Below are positions 7,199 through 14,088 of a stretch of DNA of 17,278 nucleotides, one piece after another; position 1 is the first letter of the stretch, and each line of letters begins with the position of its first letter. The notes beneath the pieces are model-generated. The model saw nothing but the letters and a program-made list of their open reading frames with translations, was not told the DNA's origin and searched no databases. The stretch lies in contig JALUYN010000162.1 in the NCBI GenBank assembly GCA_027012915.1, forward strand, positions 1 to 17,278, read 5' to 3'. A program made the translations under genes and the position numbers. The stretch is from Cellvibrionaceae bacterium. Its GTDB lineage: Bacteria > Pseudomonadota > Gammaproteobacteria > Pseudomonadales > Cellvibrionaceae.

Positions 7199-8833
7199 AT
7201 GGGAGAAGTGGTTAAGTCCCCCTTGGAAATGTTCTATCAGTGGGAACAGGAAACGCCCGATAAGGTATTTCTGCGTCAGCCCAAAAATCTGGAGTGGACC
7301 GAGTACACCTGGTCAGAAGTGGCCGATCAAGTGCGCCGCATTGCCTCTTTTCTGAAGAGCAAAAACTATCCGGCCGGCAGCCGCATTGCCATCTGGTCTG
7401 CCAACAGCAAAGACTGGCCGATTGTCGACCTGGCGATTATGTTGAGTGGCCACATCAGTGTGCCTATCTACCCCGGTCAGGACGTTGCCTCTGCTAACTA
7501 TATTTTTGATCACAGTGAAGCCCAGCTGGTGTTTGCTGGCGTCTTTGATCAGGCAGCCAACATTAAGGATGCACTGGTTGATGGTATGGAAGTGGTGGGA
7601 ATGCTGGGCTGCAGCGTTGAAACCTCAACCACTATCGAAGATATCTGCAAGGAATATGAGCCGTTCACTGAATCTCCCATTCCCGATCCCGAAGCCATCT
7701 TTACCATTATCTATACCTCCGGAACTACCGGTAACCCTAAGGGTGTGATGCACATGTATCAGACCCCGGGCCATGTTGTACCCGGTATCACTGAGGCCTT
7801 CGGTATGAATGAAGAGGTGAGTCGCCTGTTTTCGTTTCTGCCTTTGTCCCATGCGGCAGAGCGTATTGTTGTTGAGCTCAGTGGTATCTACAGTAACTCG
7901 TGTATTTCCTTCTCTGAGGGGCTGGAAACCTTTGGCGATGAAATTCGCTCTGTACAGCCGACGTTCTTCTTTGCCGTTCCACGCCTGTGGGTGAAGTTCA
8001 AAGAGGGTGTCGACGCTCTGATCCCCGCGGAAGCTCAAGCACAGCTGACACCGGAGCAGAAAAAAGGCATTGCTATGCAGCTTGGCTTGGCCGAGGCGCG
8101 TAAGATTATGACCGGCTCGGCGCCTTGTCCGAAAGACGTGCAGAACTGGTTCCTGGATATGGGTATTGCACTGCGTGATGCCTACGGCATGACCGAGAAC
8201 TTTGTTCACGGTGTTGGATGGTTCCACAACGATCAGCCTGAGGCTGGCTGTGTCGGACGGCCTATGGACGATACAGTGCAGGTACGAATTTCAGACGCCG
8301 GTGAAATTCAGTTCAAGAGCCCGGGATTGATGAAGGGTTACTACCTGAACCCCGAGAAAACGGCCGAAGTATTTGATGATGGCTGGTACTGCACCGGTGA
8401 TTCAGGCAAGTTTGATGAAAACGGCAACCTGTGGGTGACTGGTCGAGTGTCAGAGGTATTCAAAACCTCCAAGGGTAAATTTATTGTACCTATGAAACTT
8501 GAGCACCATTTCAGCCGCAGCGACAACTTGGCGCAGTTCTGCATTATGGGCCACGGTCACGATCAGCCCATGTTGCTGGCGACTTTGTCTGAAACCGGTA
8601 AGACCTTGGATGAAGAGACTCTGAAAGCAGAGATGGGTCAGCTTCTGGATGAGATCAACGGCGAGCTGCCACCTTGGGAGAAGATCCAGTTTATCGGAAT
8701 TACCCCAGAGTGGACGATTGAAAACGCGCTGTTGACGCCGACTATGAAGATCAAGCGTAAACATATCGAAGACACCTATCGCCCGCAGTTTGAATCCAAG
8801 CTGGGTAAAGAAAAGGTAGCGGTGCTGAATTAA
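7199..8833 (+). CDS. AMP-forming acyl-CoA synthetase (long-chain type)
   Basis: The 544-residue protein belongs to the ANL adenylating superfamily, whose members activate a carboxylic acid with ATP and transfer it to coenzyme A. It carries the P-loop motif YTSGTTGNPKG at residues 172-182, the A5 motif DAYGMTE at 328-334, WYCTGD with the ribose-binding aspartate at 396-401, and the hinge GRVSEVFKTSKGKF from about 415. A C-terminal PTMKIKRK at about 514-521 supplies the adenylation lysine. Length is a little below classical long-chain enzymes (about 560-600). GGAG, 7 nt before the ATG at 7199, supports the start. The sequence style suggests a long-chain or aromatic fatty acid substrate, but substrate cannot be read from motifs. 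A strong terminator follows, so the hydrolase downstream is probably separately transcribed. Confidence 0.9.
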   Translation: MGEVVKSPLEMFYQWEQETPDKVFLRQPKNLEWTEYTWSEVADQVRRIASFLKSKNYPAGSRIAIWSANSKDWPIVDLAIMLSGHISVPIYPGQDVASANYIFDHSEAQLVFAGVFDQAANIKDALVDGMEVVGMLGCSVETSTTIEDICKEYEPFTESPIPDPEAIFTIIYTSGTTGNPKGVMHMYQTPGHVVPGITEAFGMNEEVSRLFSFLPLSHAAERIVVELSGIYSNSCISFSEGLETFGDEIRSVQPTFFFAVPRLWVKFKEGVDALIPAEAQAQLTPEQKKGIAMQLGLAEARKIMTGSAPCPKDVQNWFLDMGIALRDAYGMTENFVHGVGWFHNDQPEAGCVGRPMDDTVQVRISDAGEIQFKSPGLMKGYYLNPEKTAEVFDDGWYCTGDSGKFDENGNLWVTGRVSEVFKTSKGKFIVPMKLEHHFSRSDNLAQFCIMGHGHDQPMLLATLSETGKTLDEETLKAEMGQLLDEINGELPPWEKIQFIGITPEWTIENALLTPTMKIKRKHIEDTYRPQFESKLGKEKVAVLN

Positions 8834-8855
8834 GCGCTGCAACTGCTCGGTATCT

Positions 8856-8880
8856 AAAGGAGGGCTTGCCCTCCTTTTTA
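8856..8880 (+). terminator. Rho-independent terminator after the acyl-CoA synthetase
   Basis: AAAGGAGGG and CCCTCCTTT form a perfect 9-bp stem around CTTG, with Ts continuing to 8879 (TTTTT overall). It starts 22 nt after the stop codon of the synthetase gene. Confidence 0.9.
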
Positions 8881-9080
8881 TTACCAGGGACGGTATGTAT
8901 ATCGCGAGAGGCAGGATGCCGGTAGCGATTATTACCAGGGATGGCATGGCAGATATTTGCGCGGCAATTGCTCCTGCATTGCTCTAGCACCTACATCCCT
9001 GTAGGCGTCCTGCAGTATCAGCACTTCCGCCATCCTTGGCGGTCGTATGTCGCGAGAGGCAGGACGCCGGTAGCGATGGA
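8881..9080. repeat. Cluster of palindromic and direct repeat modules
   Basis: The 200 bp between the terminator and the hydrolase are built from repeats. CGCGAGAGGCAGGATGCCGG with its tail to 8929 recurs at 9051-9077, with one mismatch in 27. TTACCAGGGAYGGYATG occurs at 8881-8897 and 8932-8948. CCTACA-TCCC-TGTAGG (8990-9005) and CCGCCA-TCCT-TGGCGG (9027-9042) are perfect hairpins with similar loops. GGCGTCCTGC at 9004-9013 is the exact inverse of 9059-9068. This is a mosaic repetitive extragenic element. Long minus-strand reading frames here and through the hydrolase are shadows. Confidence 0.75.
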
Positions 9081-9105
9081 TTGAAAATATGCCTGGAGGC
9101 GGTAA

Positions 9106-10143
9106 ATGACGAACGCGTATGAAAAATCTCCCACTCTGCCACAGCGCATGAGTCGACTGTTGTGGCGTCGTGCTGCAAAGAAACCACTGTCGGAGCGCGG
9201 CATGGTAGCGACTCAGGAACAGATCGTGCGGATGATGGATTTGACGCCGCCACTGGCTAAGCAGAAGCCGCAGAAAGCACGTAAGACCTACCTCTTGTTG
9301 GACAAGTTGTTTGGGTGCAATGAAGTGCAGTTGGCTGATGTCGCCGACTACGCGGTGAGTACCGATGCCGACGATATGTTGGTGCGGGTCTATACCCCAG
9401 AGGCGGCCCAGGCGTGCGACGACAGTCCTTGCCTGGTGTACTTTCATGGTGGCGGTGTGGTGATTGGCGATCTGAATACCCATGACAAGTTTTGTCGTGT
9501 GGTGGCCGAGCAATCGGGATTTGTTGTGGTGAGCGTGGATTATCGTCTGTCGCCCGAGGTGCAGTTTCCCGTGCCTGTTGAAGACGCCATTCGTGGTTGG
9601 AATTGGGTGTGTGAGAATGCCGAAGGTCTGGGTATCGATCTGAATCGCACTGGCGTTGGTGGTGACAGTGCCGGTGGCTATATGGCGGTCTCTGTGTGTC
9701 ACCAGGCCAAGCAGGTTTCTCTCGCGGTAGCGCCGTTGCGCATGCCAGCTTTTCAGTGGTTGATTTACCCAATGCTGGACTGTCGGTTGGAGACAGAATC
9801 CACCAAGCGTTGTACCGAGCGCATGGCGCTAACGCGTGAAACCATGGCGTACTTTTTTGATCATTACTTGCCGGCTAGTGTGGATCGTGCTGATCCGGTG
9901 GTAAGTCCTGCATTGGCTGATGATCTCTCTGGCTTGCCCAAAGCTTATCTGAGTACTGCGGGTTTTGATCCGCTTGAAGACGAGGGGCGCGCCTACGCGG
10001 AGGCGTTCCAGCGTCAGGGTGGGGATATAACCACAGAGCATTTCCCGGATGTGATGCACGGCTTTATCGGTTTTACGGGTATCTGCCCAACCTCGGCGGG
10101 CTATGTTTCAAGCATGGTGCAAAAATTGGTTAAGTTGGCTTAG
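9106..10143 (+). CDS. Alpha/beta hydrolase, hormone-sensitive lipase family
   Basis: The 345-residue protein is a serine esterase/lipase of the bacterial HSL (type IV) family. The oxyanion motif HGGG is at residues 114-117, within YFHGGGVVIGD. The nucleophile elbow GDSAGG places serine at 188. The catalytic aspartate is probably D288 (FDPLEDEG) and the histidine H318 (MHGF). An N-terminal cap region of about 80 residues precedes the core. There is no signal peptide, so it should be cytoplasmic. GGAGG lies 6 nt before the ATG at 9106. The stop is 63 bp before the AraC-type regulator on the same strand, and the two may share a transcript. The natural ester is unknown. Short-chain acyl esters are typical of the family. 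Confidence 0.9.
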   Translation: MTNAYEKSPTLPQRMSRLLWRRAAKKPLSERGMVATQEQIVRMMDLTPPLAKQKPQKARKTYLLLDKLFGCNEVQLADVADYAVSTDADDMLVRVYTPEAAQACDDSPCLVYFHGGGVVIGDLNTHDKFCRVVAEQSGFVVVSVDYRLSPEVQFPVPVEDAIRGWNWVCENAEGLGIDLNRTGVGGDSAGGYMAVSVCHQAKQVSLAVAPLRMPAFQWLIYPMLDCRLETESTKRCTERMALTRETMAYFFDHYLPASVDRADPVVSPALADDLSGLPKAYLSTAGFDPLEDEGRAYAEAFQRQGGDITTEHFPDVMHGFIGFTGICPTSAGYVSSMVQKLVKLA

Positions 10144-10206
10144 TGTGTTGGCTGACATGGCCGAAATAGAATAAGATCTGGCAATAAAAGCACAATAAGT
10201 CAGAGT

Positions 10207-11214
10207 ATGTCTGAGTATTCCTCGCTACCAATTTGGATGGATGCCGCCATGGTGTTGCTGAAAGCGCACGCCAAGGGTGAGGCTTTGTCATTCCCCAGCG
10301 AAGACTTTCTTTTGGAATCGGGAAAGCCTGGGCGTATCGATGTCGAGGTGATTGGTGAGGCTTGGCGTCAAGTGGCTCGGGCGGCAAATGATCCCGCCAT
10401 TGGTATACGTGCAGTACAAGATTATTTTCAGCCCGCCAGTTGGCGCTCCGTGGGTTTGGCCATGCTCTGCAGCTCTTCTGTCCGTGAGGCACTGGAGCGC
10501 TTGGAGCGCTATAACGGCTTTCTTACGGATGCAGGCGAGATTCGTCTGATCGAAGGCGATGGCTATCTCGAATACGAAATGCAGATGTCGCTGTCTCCCG
10601 AGTTGATAGGTTACGAAGTCACAGACTTCGGTGGCGCGGCCATTCTAAAAATGCTGCGTATGATCTACCCCGGCCCGTTGATGCCTTCCAATGTTTATCT
10701 GACTCGCCCCGAGCCGGAAGATATCACGCCCTATATCAGCTACTTCGGCGAGGGCGTAACTTTTGCGCACAGCAAGCTGGGTTTTCGCTTTACAACCGAG
10801 CAGGTTGATACGCCGTCGCTGGCGCCTAACAGCGAGCTGGCGGGAATTCAGGATCGTCTCACCGACGACTATATGGCGCGACTGAAAAACGACTCCGTCA
10901 GCCTCAAGGCGAAAAAGACCATTATTTCCATGCTTCCCAGTGGTGAGGTTACCGCCGTTGAAGTCGCCGACAAGTTGAATATGAGCGTGCGCAACTTGCA
11001 GCGAAAACTCAACGCCGAAGACACCAGTTTTAAGGATCTTCTGGAAGAAGTGCGCTGTGCCCTGGTGGTGGAATACTTGATGGACTCCAGCCACTCCATG
11101 AACGAAATCGCCTATTTGCTGGGTTTTTCCGATCACAGTAACTTTGCCCGCGCCTTCCGTCGCTGGTTCAATATGTCGCCTTCCGAAAAGCGTCAGGAGC
11201 TGCTGGCCGGATAG
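10207..11214 (+). CDS. AraC-family regulator with arabinose-binding-like N domain
   Basis: The 335-residue protein has the N-terminal ligand domain typical of OruR/ArgR-like AraC regulators at about residues 15-205 (PSEDFLLESG, RSVGLAMLCSSSVREALERL, RYNGFLTDAG). The C-terminal AraC DNA-binding domain at about 235-330 has two helix-turn-helix units. The first lies around VTAVEVADKLNMSVRNLQRK. The second contains the family signature IAYLLGFSDHSNFARAFRRW followed by MSPSEKR. Proteins of this class often sit beside lipid-metabolism genes in environmental gammaproteobacteria. Here it follows the hydrolase by 63 bp and may control it, the upstream acyl-CoA synthetase, or both. The ligand is unknown. 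The ATG at 10207 has only a weak ribosome binding site, but no better start lies nearby. Confidence 0.9.
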   Translation: MSEYSSLPIWMDAAMVLLKAHAKGEALSFPSEDFLLESGKPGRIDVEVIGEAWRQVARAANDPAIGIRAVQDYFQPASWRSVGLAMLCSSSVREALERLERYNGFLTDAGEIRLIEGDGYLEYEMQMSLSPELIGYEVTDFGGAAILKMLRMIYPGPLMPSNVYLTRPEPEDITPYISYFGEGVTFAHSKLGFRFTTEQVDTPSLAPNSELAGIQDRLTDDYMARLKNDSVSLKAKKTIISMLPSGEVTAVEVADKLNMSVRNLQRKLNAEDTSFKDLLEEVRCALVVEYLMDSSHSMNEIAYLLGFSDHSNFARAFRRWFNMSPSEKRQELLAG

Positions 11215-11233
11215 TTTGGTGTTCGTCGTCGTT

Positions 11234-11253
11234 ATTCCTGCGAAAGCAGGAAT
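11234..11253. repeat. GAAA-loop hairpin of a common intergenic repeat type
   Basis: ATTCCTGC, loop GAAA, GCAGGAAT is a perfect 8-bp hairpin 20 nt after the AraC-type gene's stop. It resembles the widespread repeat with core ATTCCCGCGAAAGCGGGAAT, with two compensated base pairs changed. There is no T-run, so it may not terminate transcription on its own, but it could stabilise the 3' end of the message. Confidence 0.6.
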
Positions 11254-11347
11254 CTCAGGTTTCTGGCCGTCCCCGCTATTTTCCCTTCTGTCGGTATTTA
11301 ACTGTCGTATAGCAATCAGTTTTCAGGTTGTCAGAATAATAGATATC

Positions 11348-11375
11348 TTGCAGTTTCCCTTGATGCTGGTACCCT
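11348..11375 (+). promoter_or_regulatory. rnpB sigma-70 promoter
   Basis: TTGCAG (11348-11353), a 16-bp spacer and TACCCT (11370-11375) sit 7 nt before the predicted first base of the RNA. This is correct geometry for a housekeeping promoter, with a GCGCAGC discriminator. The -10 is imperfect, so the call rests mainly on position. Confidence 0.6.
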
Positions 11376-11382
11376 GCGCAGC

Positions 11383-11728
<346 letters not shown>

Positions 11729-11748
<20 letters not shown>

Positions 11749-11938
11749 TTCAAATTCCACACTGCTAAGATGACTGAAATCTTGGCAGTTCTAATAGCAT
11801 TCGGTAGCGCCGGGTTCTGTCGTGGACAGAGCCCTCTCCGCTCTTTATAAAAGCCTCGCGGCTTATCGATAAACTTCTTCAAATGCCATACTTCTAAGGT
11901 GACTGAAGTCTTGGGGGGCTATTGCATCAGTAGCGCTG
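11729..11938 (+). repeat. Degenerate direct repeat of the rnpB 3' end and tail
   Basis: Copy one (11729-11812) and copy two (11859-11938) are about 80 bp each, roughly three-quarters identical and 130 bp apart. Shared blocks include CGGCTTATCGA, TTCAAAT, TGACTGAA and GTAGCGC. Copy one starts inside rnpB. E. coli rnpB, as I recall, is also followed by tandem repeats of its own 3' end, so this could be an analogous or independently arisen arrangement. Confidence 0.75.
11761..11789 (+). terminator. Probable rnpB terminator hairpin
   Basis: ACTGCTAAGAT, loop GACTGAA, ATCTTGGCAGT form an 11-bp stem with a single T-G pair, 12 nt after the mature RNA end. The following TCTAAT is a poor U-run, so termination may be partial. 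The equivalent hairpin in the second repeat copy (11891-11917) keeps its loop and full pairing through G-U pairs. Confidence 0.5.
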
Positions 11939-11955
11939 ATCGCTGTCAAAATCCC

Positions 11956-12039
11956 CGTCATTGCGAGGCGCAGCCGAAGCAATCTCCTTGGTGTGGCAGG
12001 TTCTGCAAGAGGTTGCTTCGGCTGCGCCTCGCAATGACG
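11956..12039. repeat. 84-bp palindromic intergenic element
   Basis: Arms of 31 nt at 11956-11986 and 12009-12039 are reverse complements except for one T-G pair, around a 22-nt centre. The outer end CGTCATTGCGAGGCGCAGCC and the following GAAGCAATCTC match a repeat type scattered through many bacterial genomes. I see no transposase or clear target duplication. Together with the rnpB repeats it fills much of the 418-bp gap between rnpB and the cytochrome genes. Confidence 0.85.
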
Positions 12040-12166
12040 TTAGTTTCTTTCGATATCTCGAAAATCTTTGCTGCCTTTAAAAATCCATATTTTTAGTGTG
12101 GAATACGTGCATTCCAACTATTAGCTTCTACACTGAGCTTACCAGGCCCGTTAAGAGGCCGAAGGA

Positions 12167-12781
12167 TTGGGCCTCCGTAGAGCCCAAAAGGCGAATGCCT
12201 TTAGATATTTTAAAAGGAATTGGGCTGTGGGCAGATCGGTTCTGTTGAAAATTGCGATCGGAGGGTCGCTGTTGGGGCTGTTTGTGGTTGCCAGTTGGGC
12301 GCTGGTGGATACAGGTATCCATAAGACAGCCGACTATGAGTTTTGCACCAGTTGCCACTCACATGCGCCTATTGGCACGTCATACCGTGCCGACCTTCAC
12401 GGAGGCAATAATGCATCCGGTTGGCGGGCCACCTGCAGTCAATGCCATATTCCGCATGACAATTCTCTGCATTATATGTGGGTCAAGGGATTGCATGGTG
12501 TGATCGATCCCACCATGGAGTTGTTGAAGGACCCCTACGATATTAATTGGCACGCGAATAGGCAGCGTCGCGAGGAGTACGTTTACGACTCAGGCTGCCT
12601 AAGTTGTCATAAATTTATTCAAGAAACTTCCTTGGCCAGTGGCAAAGCGTTTTTGCCGCACCGAAAGTACTTTTCAAAAACCGACGATTCTCTGAGTTGT
12701 GTGGGCTGTCACGAGCACGTGGGTCACGCAAATCTTGGGGCGCACCTGCAACAACATGGATGGGAGTTATCCGATGAATAA
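12167..12781 (+). CDS. NapC/NirT-family tetraheme c-type cytochrome (quinol dehydrogenase)
   Basis: The protein is a membrane-anchored cytochrome of the NapC/NirT/NrfH/CymA family, which oxidises membrane quinol and hands electrons to periplasmic reductases. One transmembrane anchor (residues about 27-47) precedes four CXXCH heme sites, at C60, C90, C144 and C178. The second is in the family context RATCSQCHIPH. The NapC-type CXXCHXM around heme 1 is here CTSCHSH, so the methionine ligand position is a histidine. Two starts are possible. TTG at 12167 (204 residues) has AAGAGG 8 nt upstream and keeps a basic NapC-like N terminus (RYFKRNW). GTG at 12227 (184 residues) has AAAAGGA 8 nt upstream. 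I keep the longer form. The stop overlaps the octaheme gene by 8 bp, so the two are translationally coupled and the octaheme protein is its likely partner. Confidence 0.9.
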   Translation: MGLRRAQKANAFRYFKRNWAVGRSVLLKIAIGGSLLGLFVVASWALVDTGIHKTADYEFCTSCHSHAPIGTSYRADLHGGNNASGWRATCSQCHIPHDNSLHYMWVKGLHGVIDPTMELLKDPYDINWHANRQRREEYVYDSGCLSCHKFIQETSLASGKAFLPHRKYFSKTDDSLSCVGCHEHVGHANLGAHLQQHGWELSDE

Positions 12782-14081
12782 GAAACTGTTAGGAATTGTG
12801 GGATTAATTCTCTGGGGCTTTTGCGCCTCGGTATCGGCCAGTGGCGTTGCGGCCAATGTCAAAACCCTGAAGATGGAGCGAGATATCAGTGACATAGGTC
12901 AGGAGTGCATCAGCTGTCATCAGGTCAAGAGCCCAGGGCAGGTGGCGGACTGGAAATTGAGTCGCCATGCTCATGCGGGTGTTTCCTGTATTGATTGTCA
13001 CGCAGTGCCGGAAGATTCCCCAATGGCGACCCAGCATGAAACTCTGGTAGGCACCGATGTATTCGTCAGCCCGTTGGTATCGCCTGCCGTGTGTGGTCGC
13101 TGTCATGTGGATGCCAAAAAGCAGTTCGACAACAGCGGTCATTTCCGCTCATATCATCAGATTATTCCCAAGGATAACCTGCATGCGCTGACCAATGTTC
13201 ACGAGGGGCAGGGGCATCCCGAGTTTCAGGGGGCGCCGAATGAAACGGGATGTATGCAGTGTCACGGTACCCAGATTGAGTTGGATGAAAATGGCAGGCC
13301 CACCAAGGAAACCTGGCCCAACAATGGAATGGGTAATATCTATCCTGACGGCGCCACAGGAAACTGTACCGCTTGCCACAGTCGCCACAAATTCGATATT
13401 GCCGAAGCGCGCAAACCCAACGCCTGTGCCTCGTGTCACTTGGGGCCGGATCATCCCAATATCGAGATTTTTAATAACTCCAAGCACGGTCATGTATTCA
13501 ATACCAATGGCAGTGAGTGGAAATGGGATTCTCCTCCGGACGCTTGGGAGCCGGGTGATTATCGCGCGCCCACCTGTGCCACATGTCACATGAGTGGCAT
13601 TGGCGAGTTGAAAGTGACTCACAATGTGAGCGAGCGTCTGTATTGGAATCTCTGGGCCAAGGAATCGAAAGTGCGCGGTTCAACGGACGTGTTGAGTCCT
13701 TTGCTGGGCGATGGTCCTGAAGGGCGCAAGAAAATGGAAGCTGTTTGCAACAACTGCCATACGCCAACTCACACCAAAAACTTTTTTGCGCAGGGTGATA
13801 AGGCAGTCAATCTCTACAATGAAGGCTACTACAAGCCGGCTACGGCGATGTTGAAAGAGTTGAAGGAGAAAAAACTACTCAAAGAAAACCCCTGGGCCGA
13901 TGAGTTTCAGATCACCTATTACTACCTCTGGCATCATCAAGGGCGCCGTGCTCGTCAGGGCGCTATGATGGGGGCTGCGGATTACGCTCACTGGCACGGT
14001 TTCTTTGAATTGCAGCAGGATTTGTACAAGCTCGAACAGATCTACAATAAACGTATAGAAACCGGAAAAATAGAGGAGTAG
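12774..14081 (+). CDS. Octaheme c-type cytochrome, hydroxylamine oxidoreductase-like
   Basis: From the ATG at 12774 the protein has 435 residues: a signal peptide (about 1-23, MNKKLLGIVGLILWGFCASV, then SAS-G) and eight CXXCH sites at C45, C72, C107, C160, C198, C218, C268 and C325. Eight hemes, the APTCATCHMSGIG block and the aromatic, histidine-rich C terminus (ITYYYLWHHQGRRARQGAMM, DYAHWHGF) indicate the HAO family of octaheme cytochromes. The nearest described arrangement is the epsilonproteobacterial HAO with its NapC-type partner, proposed to reduce nitrite or hydroxylamine rather than oxidise hydroxylamine. The enzyme should be periplasmic. Direction of catalysis depends on whether the heme-crosslinking tyrosine exists, which I cannot settle without alignment. 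An upstream in-frame GTG at 12699 lies inside the tetraheme gene and would remove the signal peptide from the N terminus, so it was rejected. Confidence 0.85.
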   Translation: MNKKLLGIVGLILWGFCASVSASGVAANVKTLKMERDISDIGQECISCHQVKSPGQVADWKLSRHAHAGVSCIDCHAVPEDSPMATQHETLVGTDVFVSPLVSPAVCGRCHVDAKKQFDNSGHFRSYHQIIPKDNLHALTNVHEGQGHPEFQGAPNETGCMQCHGTQIELDENGRPTKETWPNNGMGNIYPDGATGNCTACHSRHKFDIAEARKPNACASCHLGPDHPNIEIFNNSKHGHVFNTNGSEWKWDSPPDAWEPGDYRAPTCATCHMSGIGELKVTHNVSERLYWNLWAKESKVRGSTDVLSPLLGDGPEGRKKMEAVCNNCHTPTHTKNFFAQGDKAVNLYNEGYYKPATAMLKELKEKKLLKENPWADEFQITYYYLWHHQGRRARQGAMMGAADYAHWHGFFELQQDLYKLEQIYNKRIETGKIEE

Positions 14082-14088
14082 GGAAGCT

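Noticed and set aside
8932..9772. Long minus-strand frames (up to 256 residues) across the repeat cluster and the hydrolase gene
   Set aside because: Rich in H, R and Q with repeat-derived ends, and opposite a gene with all catalytic motifs of the HSL family.
11899..12096. 65-residue frame through the 84-bp palindrome
   Set aside because: Most of its length is the palindromic repeat itself.
12699..12773. Upstream GTG start for the octaheme cytochrome
   Set aside because: It lies within the tetraheme gene and would bury the signal peptide behind 25 extra residues. ATG 12774 gives a proper signal sequence.
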